Under the pieces are notes generated by a model, which searched no databases, had not been told where the DNA came from, and was given only the letters and a program-made list of their open reading frames with translations. The translations under genes and the position numbers were made by a program. A stretch of 64,000 bases of DNA from Calvatia gigantea (lineage: Eukaryota > Basidiomycota > Agaricomycetes > Agaricales > Lycoperdaceae): the NCBI GenBank assembly GCA_025093985.1, contig JACAAK010000010.1:769501-833500 (forward strand). Reading direction: 5' to 3'. The stretch's first letter is position 1. Every line of letters starts with the position of its first letter. Shown here in pieces: positions 11,621 through 23,758 of the stretch.

Positions 11621-11804
11621 ATCTAAGAACGGGTAAACATGCGTTAGCATCATGTAGGACTGCAGTGCGTGATGCACGCGTCGCAACATGGGGCAGACAC
11701 AGGGATCAAATGGACCAAAGGACCACCGTCTCCCAGGTTGCGTACGACCGTAGCCTCCTACACTCTACCAGCGTTACACACGCGGTCTGAGTGAGCGGCG
11801 GTCG

Positions 11805-11816
11805 GGGCCCATAACC
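11805..11816 (-). other. Primer-binding site matching the initiator tRNA-Met anticodon arm
   Basis: Directly downstream of the 5' LTR the minus strand reads GGTTATGGGCCC. This is complementary to the anticodon stem-loop of eukaryotic initiator tRNA-Met (GGGCCCATAACC). Priming by an internal half-tRNA fragment rather than the tRNA 3' end is known for Drosophila copia and relatives. Confidence 0.8.
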
Positions 11817-12225
11817 TGTTAAGACGAGTACACCACGGTAGCTTACGCTAGTGGCGGAGGGGAGTCGTACTCACTGGGTTTGTTGAGATGTTGGTTATAG
11901 ACCGTAGCTAGTGGATATCTTAGAGGTATGATGGGCAGAAGAGTAGACTGGATTGTCTAAAGAATATACGCATACTACATAGATCTTATATATCTAATGT
12001 CTCTGGTCTGTGCGCCGTTCTACCTAATACAGGTGAGGTCTTATCTGCCAGTAGCATATACAGAGCATACTGCGTACATTGTTCTATTTAATAGACCATG
12101 ACCAGCAACCTAGAGTGCGGTCTAGTACATTGTTCGTTATCTCTCTTCAAGAGTGAAGTACTCAAGAACCCGTTTCAGCTATAAATAGACTGAACCAACG
12201 TAGTGGTACGGATCGAGATTCAACA
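11817..12225 (-). repeat. Copia 5' LTR (right copy)
   Basis: 409 bp, TGTT...AACA, followed by the target duplication CCAAG (12226-12230). It should hold promoter and transcription start for the minus-oriented element. Confidence 0.95.
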
Positions 12226-12230
12226 CCAAG

Positions 12231-12554
12231 CACTCAGTTGCAAAAGTCAAGATTACATCTCACACAAAGTTCTTTCCTGCAATGGTGATGTTGCAAGGTT
12301 GCATAGATTTGCTGGGCTTTTCTTACTGACCATACATCTGATTTGTAAGTCATGTCCTAGATACATTGGGTCAGCTTTTGATTAATTTGATTGGTTACCA
12401 GTTGAGAAAAGGTGCCCTTCACTGGAATACAACAGATCCCCAAAATGGATAAGGAATTCTTCATCCATCCTGTTGAGGAAGACCTACAGGATCATATGTC
12501 AGCAAAAAGATCAGTGAGCCTCAGCCTTTCCTAAGTTATCAGTTTTGATTTACA
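12231..12554. other. Low-CpG spacer right of the copia insertion
   Basis: Continuation of the spacer interrupted at 5412. Only short frames are present and no recognisable gene. Confidence 0.4.
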
Positions 12555-13140
12555 ACTTTTTTCTCATCAAAGCACTTGAGCAGGATGGCTATTGGTGTAT
12601 GCTCACCAAATTCTATGACATTGATCATCTCAGGGTAATGCTCACTGCAGAGGAAGCCAAAATCAAAAGGAAAAAAGGACTCATGAGGACTGAGGCATGC
12701 CACATCATCCTGCCATTGTCAGATCAAAATTGCAATCCATCCAATCTTGCCTTGAGTTTTCTTCTCAATTTTGTTCTCTTTCATTGGATGAACTTAATAG
12801 AACAGCACATAGCTTGACAAATATCTTGACTCCAAACTGTCTTTTATCACTTCATTCCATGTCTGGCTTGATGCTGTCCCTGTAAGTACTTTATATACTA
12901 TTTATTCCTCTGCAATGACATTTACCCATAACAAGGATGCCAACAACATTTACAACCTGCACTCTTGGATAGCAGAGTTGCTTGCTGATATGCCACCACA
13001 TGTCATCTTTTCCACCAAAACCAATTTGCCCCTTCCCAACCCACAATACTTCAAGATACATGCAGCTTTCTGTCAGATTGTCCAGTGGTCTGGTGTGCAC
13101 TTCTACTTGGAGCAGCATAGAGAGGGTAAATCTGATGTTG
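12555..13140 (+). pseudogene. HNH-nuclease family gene relic, copy 2
   Basis: Frames read ALEQDGYWCMLTKFYDIDHL, then EACHIILPLS, then PPHVIFSTKTNLPLPNPQYF followed by KIHAAFCQIVQWSG. The CMVT-like cysteine, the ACHI histidine and the C-terminal KIHAA block fit fungal HNH_2-type nuclease proteins. Stops separate the blocks (for example near 12818), so it is broken, but less so than copy 1. Fungal members are numerous and of unknown role. Confidence 0.55.
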
Positions 13141-13205
13141 AATAAACCATGAAAATACATGCCCATGAGATGAGATGATCAAATTGATAGTTCTCCAGTC
13201 ACTTA

Positions 13206-13418
13206 CAGTAAGGGACAAAACCGTTCCAATGTTTTGAACTTTTCAGAAGATTAGCTCATAACTCAAGGACTACTGTGGCTGTGCACTTCCTAATTTAATT
13301 GTAGATAGTCCAGTATCTTATCTAATCATATGCAAAGTATGATTATGTAATCCTTTGTTTTGGGGGAGTTATTAATTAATTAATATTTTAAGTACATTGG
13401 AACAGTTTTGTCCCTCTC
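13206..13418 (+). repeat. Left long terminal inverted repeat of the Tc1-like element
   Basis: Begins CAGTAAGGGACAAAACCG and ends near CAGTTTTGTCCCTCTC, an inverted, slightly diverged version of its own start. It matches the reverse complement of 14598-14817 closely, with an ATTAATTAATTAAT palindrome in both arms. Confidence 0.85.
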
Positions 13419-13555
13419 AAATTCTGAGCACATGACTTCGTTTATTGCAATCAAATAAATACAAATAAAATCATGTGACCATGTAGGGTGATGTATAAAT
13501 GGATGTGCTTATTCTCAGGTGCAAATTAACTCCCCCACTATACCTTTACAACTAT

Positions 13556-14440
13556 ATGCGCTCTCTTTCCTCTACTCAGACCAATAGAGTCCTCTCTTAC
13601 CTGGACCAAGGGAAATCTGCTCATCATATTGCTTCTATTACTGGTCTGGGAGTCAGTACTATTTCTAGGATTCGCTCCAAACATAGATCAACACTTTCCA
13701 AATCTGTTGGTGGCCGCCCATCTAAACTTTCTCCCTCTGATATCCACTATTCTGTTCGCCTCATCACCTCTCGCAAGGCTGACAATGCCTCCCAAGTCAC
13801 CAAATCACTTCAAAATGTTATTGCCCAGCCTGTATCCACCAAAACAGTGCGCAGGGCACTCAGAGGAGCTGGAATGAAGGCTGTAGTCAAGCGGAAACGA
13901 CCTAAACTTACTGCTGTCCATAGGAGGAAAAGGTTGGAGTGGGCAGAAGCACATGTTAACTGGACCCTGGAGGACTGGAAGAGGGTTATTTGGACAGATG
14001 AGTCCAAAATCAATCGGTTTGGATCAGATGGAAGGGTTTGGGTATGGAAAAAGGCAGGAGAGGGGCTGAATGATAGATTGGTTGAGGGAACAGTCAAGTT
14101 TGGTGGAGGAAATGTGATGATCTGGGGTTGTATGCTGTGGGATGGAGTGGGGTTTGCCACTAAAATTGAAGGGAAGATGGATGCTGACCTTTATGTTCAA
14201 ATTTTGGGGGATGAACTAAAGAGGAGCATCAGGTGGTATGGGAAGAATGAGGAGGATATGGTCTTCCAACAGGACAATGACCCCAAACACAAGAGCAAAA
14301 AGGCTACAAACTGGCTAGATGAGTCTGAATTGGAGGTTATGGTATGGCCCCCACAGTCTCCAGACCTTAATCCCATTGACATCTCTGGACTCACCTCAAG
14401 AATAAGCTGGGAGAGTATGATACTCCTCCTGATAGCATGA
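13556..14440 (+). pseudogene. Tc1-like DDE transposase, frameshifted at the catalytic Glu
   Basis: Starts at MRSLSSTQTNRVLSYLDQG (an in-frame ATG at 13499 lies upstream). An N-terminal paired-type helix-turn-helix (GKSAHHIASITGLGVSTISR, GGRPSKLS) is followed by the DDE core: IWTDESKI (first Asp), FQQDNDPKHKS (second Asp) and PPQSPDLNPI. The third catalytic residue should follow as E in PIEHLW. A one-base deletion near 14378 turns this into PIDISGLTS and a stop at 14438-14440. The remaining C-terminus continues in another frame to about 14570. The partial copy next door keeps the undamaged bases. Confidence 0.9.
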
Positions 14441-14597
14441 ATACCCTATGGGAGAGGATACAAAAGGAGTGGGATGACATAGAACCAGAAGTGTGTCAGA
14501 ATCTGATAGAGAGTATGCCTAGGAGGGTCCAGGCAGTTTTACAGGCCAAGGGAGCTTATACCAGGTACTAGAATACCCATTTTGTATATAAATTTCA

Positions 14598-14817
14598 AGA
14601 GGGACAAAACTGTTCCAATGCACTTAAAATATTAATTAATTAATAACTCCCCTAAAACAAAGGATTACATAATCATACTTTGCATATGATTAGATAAGAT
14701 ACTGGACTAACTGACTATCTACAATTAAATTAGGAAGTGCACAGCCACAGTAGTCCTTGAGATATGAGCTGATCTTCTGAGAAGTTCAAAACATTGGAAC
14801 GGTTTTGTCCCTTACTG
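14598..14817 (+). repeat. Right long terminal inverted repeat of the Tc1-like element
   Basis: Mirror of the left arm, ending CGGTTTTGTCCCTTACTG then TA. Contains an 8 bp stretch near 14710 that the tandem copy lacks. Confidence 0.85.
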
Positions 14818-14820
14818 TAA

Positions 14821-15281
14821 CCCCCACAGTCTCCAGACCTTAATCCCATTGAACATCTCTGGACTCACCTCAAGAATAAGCTGGGAGAGTATGATACTCC
14901 TCCTGATAGCATGAATACCCTATGGGAGAGGATACAAAAGGAGTGGGATGACATAGAACCAGAAGTGTGTCAGAATCTGATAGAGAGTATGCCTAGGAGG
15001 GTCCAGGCAGTTTTACAGGCCAAGGGAGCTTATACCAGGTACTAGAATACCCATTTTGTATATAAATTTCAAGAGGGACAAAACTGTTCCAATGCACTTA
15101 AAATTAATTAATTAATAACTCCCCTAAAACAAAGGATTACATAATCATACTTTGCATATGATTAGATAAGATACTGGACTATCTACAATTAAATTAGGAA
15201 GTGCACAGCCACAGTAGTCCTTGAGATATGAGCTGATCTTCTGAGAAGTTCAAAACATTGGAACGGTTTTGTCCCTTACTG
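14821..15281 (+). mobile_element. Truncated tandem copy of the Tc1-like element 3' end
   Basis: 461 bp, nearly identical to 14348-14817. It starts inside the transposase at the PPQSPDLNPIEHLW coding region and ends at the right terminus, followed by TA (15282-15283). Here the Glu codon is intact and the frame runs on to a stop after GAYTRY. It differs by 10 missing bases in the arm. It may be the remnant of an older copy beside which the full element landed. Confidence 0.85.
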
Positions 15282-15283
15282 TA

Positions 15284-15680
15284 ACACACAAAAGTGAAAT
15301 GATTTTTCCCTCCTCAATACTTCATCCCTCCATTATGGGATTCAGCAAGTATATAGTAAATTATCTGTTCCATACTTGAGGAAAAAATCATGAGGGTGTG
15401 TAAATTAGAATAGAAAGCTATTTCAATTATACTGGAGGTAGTCCAGACTCCTACACAGGATACTCTTTGATAAGCAGACATTGGTCTCTGGTTATACCAA
15501 AGCTTCATCAACTGCTAAATTGACAACAATGTTGCAGCTTGTGCAGCAAAAGGTATTAAATTTTATGCACATATATTTGCGAGAAGGAGTAGTGGTATTC
15601 AGGAGGGTATCGATATTTACAGCAATCCATCATACTTAGATCGGACGAAGAATCAAAGTTGCTTTCCAAAAAAAACCCTA
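15284..15680. other. Spacer and 3' flank of the MAP kinase
   Basis: No coding frame recognised. From about 15521 onward it is the downstream flank of the kinase gene and is shared with the decayed copy at 4669-5030. Confidence 0.5.
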
Positions 15681-17183
<1,503 letters not shown>

Positions 17184-17245
17184 TGTCGATAGTTGTTTAA
17201 AGCCAGTTGGCCTATCCGAATTACTTTATGTACCGACAACAATTA

Positions 17246-18286
17246 TCAGCCTCGGCTACCTCCGAATCTCCGCTCCACTTCTTCCGCCGCCGGCATACTG
17301 TCCACAGTTCCCGGCCGTTCCACGCACATCGCCGCCGCCCCGGTTGCCTTGTTCAGTAACCCGACGATCTCAGGTTCTAGCACCTCCTGTCCGCCGAGCG
17401 ACATGAGCTCCGCCACAAAATATCCCGCAAAGGTGTCCCCAGCTCCCGTAGTGTCGACGACTGGGCCTTGTAGTTGTGCAGCAGGTACAAACACGATCGG
17501 CACACCAGGCACGCTTGCTAGCACGCCATCTGGTCCAAGTGTGCAAACAATCCGTGTTGTTCGAAGAGCCGGTTGTTGAACTAGCTCCTCTAGCATTTCA
17601 CGGACATCCTCCGGCCCACGATTTGTAATGAACGACGTCAATAGGCTCCGAGCCTCCAATTGGTTGATTATCAGCCAGTCGACTTTGTTCCACGGAAATT
17701 TCACAATTTCTTCCTCGCTTAACATTGGCGAGGGATTGAATATCGTTTTGAACTTTTCTGCAGCATTGAGCGCTTTCAGCGTAGACCTGAAGCTGATCTC
17801 GTTTTGAAGTAAAAGGTGTGTCGTGCCGGAAGGCCATGGCCTCTCTTGTGTCTCAATAATTTCGCTGTGATTTGCCCCAGGGAACAAGACTGCCGTGCTT
17901 CTAGCTCAGTCATGCTCGGCGTTTGAGGATATACCCACCGATGCTGTTCTCCCCATCATCTGCCACCTGTATGATGGCTCTTCCCGTTGCCTTGGCCTAC
18001 CCAATCTTTTAATGTGATTTGAACGAGGATTCAAGGGACAACCCACAGGATCAAGAATAAGGAACTCATTATTCAAACCCCATATGTTGTACAGCTTCTC
18101 CTTCAGGCCCCTTCCGGCGTCGTCATCTCCGACAGTCCCATAAAAGCTTACTTTGCCCTGACTTCCTCCCCCAGTAGCTAGTGCGAGTGCCACTGCCTGA
18201 TTAAATCCCTTTCCCCCCATCCGTTGTTGAAATCCATGTGAAGAAATCGTTTCTCCCGGTCTCGAAATGTGCGATACTGCATCCAT
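17246..18286 (-). CDS. Ribokinase (PfkB family)
   Basis: Exons 18047-18286, 17935-17996 and 17246-17897 (introns of 50 and 37 bp) give about 317 residues. Visible: sugar-binding GGKGFNQAVALA, LFPGANHSEI, the nucleotide-site TLGPDGV and the catalytic DTTGAGDTFAGYF with its anion-hole GAGD. The family phosphorylates D-ribose at O5 in the cytosol. The chosen ATG (18286, MDAVSHISRPGET) gives a protein lacking the usual first ~20 residues (GSxNxD strand). A further upstream exon ending near 18333, with an intron up to 18279, is possible, but no start codon could be found for it. So the N-terminus is uncertain or lost. The r-start of the MAP kinase is only 62 bp downstream. Confidence 0.85.
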
Positions 18287-18404
18287 TCGTTAGTTCAAGT
18301 ATCTTATTCTCAAAGATAGTGACCATCCACACGAACCGTAGTAGTATTCGTCGACGTCTATGTCAGAAGTGTGATATGTTTAGTTGTCTTCGCTTCCCAG
18401 TGCA

Positions 18405-18545
18405 CAGACGAAATCACATACTGATTGACCCTCGGACAAGGCAATGGGCACCCATCACCGTCCTTTTTACCTACCTACCACTCGGTAAAAGTCTAACAAT
18501 GCGGAGAGCATAAATTCTCGAGGGGAAATCTTATCTCATCAGACA
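18405..18545 (-). repeat. Diverged copy of 22145-22275
   Basis: Shared strings such as cacatactga, gaccctcgga, aagcaatgggc-like and tttttacctacct in the same order show that this and 22145-22275 derive from one sequence. The source gene is not recognised. Confidence 0.5.
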
Positions 18546-18600
18546 CCAGACTCATACCCAATTAGGTGGGAGTCTGGAGTTCTCGTACATCCTGTCTGTC

Positions 18601-18639
18601 GAACGACGTGGGCTCCACCACAAAATATCCCGTGACGCC
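18601..18639 (-). pseudogene. Ribokinase fragment
   Basis: The minus strand reads GVTGYFVVEPTSF, resembling TFAGYFVAELMSL of the ribokinase at 17390-17440, and the DNA shares a 15-base run (cacaaaatatcccg). It is a short decayed duplicate lying upstream of the intact gene. Confidence 0.45.
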
Positions 18640-18798
18640 CGTCTAATATTGAGTTCATCCAGATTAGGGACAGGTGGTGGTATGGTGTGCCAAAATCTCC
18701 AAATTCTGCATAGATTTCACCCAGAATTTCCTCGCGAGGCATCAACGTTCAACAGACAAGAATATCAACCTAAACCAACAAGTGATGCTATCCACCTT

Positions 18799-19326
18799 CT
18801 ACGCCCTTAACTCCCTTAAAAATCTCCTCATCCATTGCCACCTTCTCCTTCTCCGGTCAGGCAGTAAGCCGGGTTGTTCTTGGTGTCTGGCAATCTCCCG
18901 AGCAGGAGCCGCGAGTTGTAATTGGTTGGTGGGGTTGGCGTGGGCGCCTACTTGTGGGGTATTTGGGGCGAGTCCGGAGCTGAGAGACGCATCGACCGCC
19001 CCAGAATGAGGGGGTGGGGGGAAGGAAACGGGCCATTACATCTTCCCTGAGGCGATCTATTGAGAGTCGGATACCCCGTAGGGTGGCGGTTAGCTCTTCG
19101 ACCGTCTGCTGTCCTTAGAGACATAGTATTGTGTCAGAAGGATCAAAAAGGCGCCTAACAGGCCCTGACTAGAAAAACACATACCGAGAGAGGGGGGTGC
19201 AGTTGGCGGCTGGGGTGGCTGACTGGGGTGAAGGTCTGATAAGGAGAAATGTGAGCAGCTCCCTACGTGTGGTGGTGGTAAGTTCGGATACACACTGATG
19301 TGGGTGTTGCCCCCAACCGATGCCAT
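18799..19326 (-). CDS. Hypothetical protein, two exons
   Basis: Exon 1 (19185-19326) reads MASVGGNTHISVYPNLPPPH and a proline-rich stretch. A 71 bp intron (gtatgt...taag, 19114-19184) joins in phase to GQQTVEELTATLRGIRLSID, an amphipathic helix likely to form a coiled coil. In the straight frame a stop comes at 18857-18859. A protein-like continuation in another frame (LAPNTPQVGAHANPTNQLQL, then a basic tail, stop 18799-18801) suggests a one-base slip in the run of Cs near 18999-19015. Family not recognised. Confidence 0.4.
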
Positions 19327-20497
19327 CTGGACTGTTGCCCCACCAGTTGCTGTCCCTACATTGCTACTTAGAAGCTACGGCCGACGATACTAACATGAAA
19401 TGCACTGGCAGCCGGGCGGTGGCTAACGGGCATTTTGGCATCTGTAACGTCTTGCTGGTGGATGTCAGAACCTGGTCCGCGAGAAAAAAACAACGACATG
19501 ATGCGTGGGGGTGGGGGACTTGGTTTGAAGTCGTAGGACAATAGAAGCGGTTGAGAAAGCGGGTGAGATGGCGGGAGTTTGACCTGGATCAAATTTATAC
19601 GGATATTATAAAACTGACTACATACTAATGGGCTCTCCGAGAATTAGGGTGAGGTCAACATTCTCCCGAAGTACCAAGCCTGGTGAGTTGGTAATCGGCG
19701 TCAGGTGTGCTTGCGATGCCGCCGTTTTACACACACTCGTGTCGCCTTGTGTTAGGGAGGCGAAGATAAGCAATGATGAATCTGACTCGAGTAAAACCTG
19801 GGGCGAGGCCAGTAAAGCGTGCAGGTTGCGCTCACCGGGTTATACCAATGACTTAAGCACTTCTGTGTGATCAGAGTAAGTGTTTGATGAACGGCACAGT
19901 CTTAACTTGAGATAAGTACCATAACCCGTGTCAAACCCTGGATCTAGCGAGGGAGAATCTTCGAACGTTGTATTGATTCCAAACAGACAACAATAAATGA
20001 CGGTGATTATCATTGATTCGAGTAGGCTTCAACTTAGGCCATTCGTGCTCGAAAGAGAACACAATAGACCAGACTTAATTCTCTTCCTTTCTATTTCCTG
20101 TCCACCTCTCCCTCTGGAATAGTTACATGGACAAAATGCAGTGTCCTAAAGGCAGCACGTCAGGGTGACCTGTCCACATTCCCTTTTCGGCTCAAAACCT
20201 GGCCATTGGGGACCTTTCTGGCTCCTGATTAGTTATCCCAAAAAAAGTGCACAACGTCCATTCCTAATTACCTTAGCCTCTGCTATTACAAGGCAGCACA
20301 AGAACTCATGTAGGGGCATGAGTTGATGAATACAAGGGGTTGGCATTATGTTATACTTCAGATATGAAGGTGCTGTTCAAGTGCTTCTTGACCATAGGGA
20401 ATATGCATATTCCTTACATATCCAACCTCTATATGCATACAAAAAATGTCTACCCAAAATGCCATGTGTACCACAACATAGCTCTAGCCCTCTGTGC
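19327..20497. other. Intergenic, no gene recognised
   Basis: Only short unrelated frames. Part is GC-rich (to about 20050), then the sequence turns AT-rich. No RNA gene or repeat boundary was identified. Confidence 0.4.
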
Positions 20498-20809
20498 TTA
20501 AAGCTTCATCTTGAAAAGCTTTCCAATCCAAGACCACCATTTTGTCCTCCTTTTGGTAGATTTTGGTGTTATAGCCTGTTTATTTGTAGATGAGATGAAA
20601 GAGCTGGGTTGAATCAAGGTAAGAGTTGAGGGTTGAGAAGATGATACTTGGGAAAATGTGGTAGGGGCTGTGGTTGATAAAGATGCTGGTACTTCAGAAG
20701 AAGACTGTATAGGGACTGGGCTGCTGTGTGCTCCAGAAATGACTAAAGACACTTGACCCTCTAAAAGTGCCACCATCTCTGCTAGGACAAAGAGCATTTT
20801 GTGCAGCAT
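20498..20809 (-). CDS. Hypothetical serine/threonine/proline-rich protein fragment
   Basis: 103 codons: a hydrophobic-acidic start (LFVLAEMVALLEGQVS), a Ser/Thr/Pro-rich middle and a basic aromatic tail (KRRTKWWSWIGKLFKMKL). The layout resembles the alternative C-terminus of 18799-19326 (helix, low-complexity linker, RRRxWxW tail). It may be a related family member or the last exon of a longer gene. No family assigned. Confidence 0.25.
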   Translation of the reverse strand: MLHKMLFVLAEMVALLEGQVSLVISGAHSSPVPIQSSSEVPASLSTTAPTTFSQVSSSQPSTLTLIQPSSFISSTNKQAITPKSTKRRTKWWSWIGKLFKMKL

Positions 20810-21843
20810 TTCTGGCCATATGCATTGATTAGTATGTATACCCTAGATAGGTCTTGGTTGAAATATGTTGAAGACAAACCAGTGGCAGTAAGATTGTTTG
20901 TTATGAACTTGCATATTTACTTAGATAATACAGGTTCTAGAATGCCTTGAAGACTAGCATGTATCTAGACAGACCTAGAATGTAGCCAGACTTACCTAGA
21001 ACTTAATACACATAAATAGCACAGCTTATGTCATAATTCAAAGTTGTACCACTTTGAAGTTGTACCACTTTTAAATACCATATATAGACATGTAACATAT
21101 GAATACAGTACAATACAGTAGTACACTGCTGTAGTATATAAACCCCTCGACTTGACCAGTAGACAGCATCATTTCTACTTGGTTAGGTGGAAACTCAATC
21201 TATAACTCTTAATACACTCTTACACTCTGCTCTTAAGTTGTTGCTTCTAAACTATTAAGCATACTTTATAAGATGTTAGGAAGTTATACTCTGAGGATAG
21301 ACCTCTGATTGTAAGACTTAAGAATATCCAAAGTAGTTGTATTACTTTGTCTATTCTTTGAGCCTTTGAGAAGGAGTCCCCTTTGATATCATCCATGTGA
21401 TAGATATCAGGTCAGCTTAGTAATAAGTTGATCTCACTATAACATTGTTCATTCCATAATGCTCCAAGTTTTCAGGGCATTGAGAGGTTAAGGCAAGTTG
21501 TGGAGAGTATTGCACTTGGTGCTGAATAGGCAGTGCATTTTTTGGATCAAAGCTAGTGCCTACTTAGAAAGAATGGCTGTGAACACTTTTTCCATCAGTA
21601 TTAATCATTAACTGAGTATATACTAGCTTGGGTGTCTCTGCCAGCTACCAGCATCTCTGCACTGCTCATGGTGGGAGCTAATATAGCACCTTGGGAAGTA
21701 ATGATCAAAAAAGGTTCATAAACTGACATACTATTATTGGTTAGGCTAATGGTGAAGTTTTCCTCCTTGAATTGCATTTCCTGTCCTCCAGAGTTGGATA
21801 ATTCTTCTGGGGGTGACATGCTTGGTGGTGGTTTCAGTTAATG
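20810..21843. other. AT-rich region, no supported gene
   Basis: Contains one 72-codon minus frame (21601-21819) with no recognisable similarity. The short doublet tttgaagttgtaccactt occurs twice near 21040-21070. Otherwise nothing stands out. Confidence 0.35.
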
Positions 21844-22757
21844 AGAATAAGAAAAAAAAGATAATATACTATTCCACCAACCCCACAGTGAGACATTCAA
21901 ACAGGATAGTCTCTGATTTATATAACTGTTAAATGTCCAAACCCATCATGTGATTTGTGGGTATGAATTTCGGAATATTGTCCAGATGTAAACTGAAGAT
22001 GACATATATGTATACCATAATCTGCCGCTAGCAAACCATCCTGTTCAACAAATCGACGCTCGTCATTGCCAAGACAAGGTTGTACAGATATCCCGCAGGC
22101 TCTTCACCTGGTGTCGCGTCAATGCATTGCTGCAGAAGAGACGGTACCACGTACTGATCACATACTGACCGACCCTCGGATGAAGCAATGGGCTCGCTGT
22201 CCTCTTTACCTACCTCCTGCTTGGTAAAGTACAACAATACGAGGAGCATGGATTCTCCATGTAACATCTTATCTAATCGCGCGCCACACGCGAGTCATCA
22301 TATTGCCATTTGTCAGGATCTTCATATCTTCTTCTCAGCCTTGTTGCAGCCTAAAAAATCCTGTTCATGAACTTTCAAGAAAGAATCGATTTACATAGAA
22401 TAAGAAAAAAAAGATAATATACTATTCCACCAACCCCACAGTGAGACATTTCAAACATGAGTGGTGCAGTGGGGCAAGAAAGACAAGTCTCTGATTTATA
22501 TAACTGTTAAATGTCCAAACCCATCATGTGATTTGTGGGTATGAATTTCGGAATATTGTCCAGATGTAAACTGAAGATGACATATATGTATACCATAATC
22601 TGCCGCTAGCAAACCATCCTGTTCAACAAATCGACGCTCGTCATTGCCAAGACAAGGTTGTACAGATATCCCGCAGGCTCTTCACCTGGTGTCGCGTCAA
22701 TGCATTGCTGCAGAAGAGACGGTACCACGTACTGATCACATACTGACCGACCCTTCG
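21844..22757. repeat. Direct duplication of a ~335 bp block
   Basis: 21844-22179 and 22397-22757 are near-identical, both running from agaataagaaaaaaaagata to catactgaccgaccct. The second copy has about 25 extra bases near 22457-22480 and ends in a different sequence (cttcggcaca). Between them lies 22180-22396, which continues the similarity to 18405-18545. A minus frame (22028-22267; CDQYVVPSLLQQCIDATPG...) spans the end of copy 1. The protein is not recognised. Confidence 0.75.
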
Positions 22758-23758
22758 GCACAAAAGGGTTTTTTTAACGCAACCGTGCATGGATTCATAT
22801 AAACATTTACTCACCTTTTTTTCTGACGTCTTTTTTCTTTTTTCGTGGATGGGGAGGGGTGTAAGCATGGACTTACAACGGTCAACATTCAACGATCGTG
22901 CTAGCGTAATCACCGAAACAGGAAACCGTACATAAGCGATACCGATACTGATCCTCGCCCCTTTTCCCATTACTTTGATCATCACAACTGCTCATTTGTA
23001 TACGCGTATTCACAACTCGTCCAATACACCGCCCGTGCCTGCTTAAAAAAAAGTGTAAGACTTCGAGATAGGAAATCAATTATATGCTACATATCGTACA
23101 CTATGCACAAGAAGACTTTTTGCTCCCGACCCGAAGAGGAAATGCAGTTCTCAAAGGTCAAGTTCCGAAGTAAGTCCTAAAACTAGCCACGGCGACGGCA
23201 GAGTGGAAAAAATCTCTATACACTTCGGAGATACTCCAAGACCTGAGAAAACATAAAAAAACATCAGAGGGGTGAGTACAACTACAGCATATACACCGAC
23301 ATACAACAACGATTTTTGCTTCGAATCTGACTTTTATCCCTCCGTCAATATCTGCGTGCGGGGGACGGAGAGGGTGGTATAGGTGTTGAAGGGGAACTGG
23401 CAAAACGGGGGGAAAGAAAGAAGTAAGGCGCACAGAATGAGAAAAACCAGAGATGAGCCGAAATCGCCATGGCGCAGAGAATGTAATACTAAAATGCTTT
23501 CACAATTGTGAAATTATTTTAAGCGAGACAGGGGTCCTTGCAGAGTCTCGACAAATACCGAAGAAATAATAGGTTAGTCTGTTCAGATAATACTTGTAAT
23601 TGCAAGGAAAGAAGAAGGCGAGAAGAGAAGAGAGAATGAATGGGGAGACGAGAATCTCGAACCCAACAGTCCCAACACGGGGAAATGATCGTCACGGGAA
23701 GGCAACCACGTTATACCCCACACACCACTGCTCTCACCCTCCCATAAACACGCCACGA
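22758..23758. other. Intergenic; 3' flank of the zinc-finger gene
   Basis: No convincing coding frame. Presumably includes the 3' UTR of the gene ending at 23759. Nothing else recognised. Confidence 0.35.

Larger units (their letters stand above)
5418..12225 (-). mobile_element. Ty1/copia LTR retrotransposon, complete, minus orientation
   Basis: A 6808 bp element bounded by two 409 bp direct repeats beginning TGTT and ending AACA. The 5 bp CCAAG flanks it at 5413-5417 and 12226-12230, a perfect target-site duplication. Inside, reading leftwards, come primer-binding site, one long gag-pol frame (gag, protease, integrase, reverse transcriptase, RNase H, the copia order) and a purine tract next to the 3' LTR. 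By eye the two LTRs show no difference, so insertion is very recent. The body is rich in CpG while both flanks are CpG-poor. Four stop codons inside the frame make this copy non-autonomous unless suppressed. Confidence 0.95.
13206..14817 (+). mobile_element. Tc1/mariner-type DNA transposon, near-complete
   Basis: A 1612 bp element flanked by TA on both sides (13204-13205 and 14818-14819), the signature Tc1 target duplication. Ends are inverted: CAGTAAGGGACAAAACCG at left and its complement at right. The terminal arms are long, about 213-220 bp each, and each arm is itself bounded by inverted forms of the same 20 bp motif. It carries one transposase frame on the plus strand. Confidence 0.9.

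Noticed and set aside
22641..22985. 114-codon minus-strand frame
   Set aside because: Starts in non-repetitive DNA and runs into the duplicated block in a different frame from its sister. No motif.
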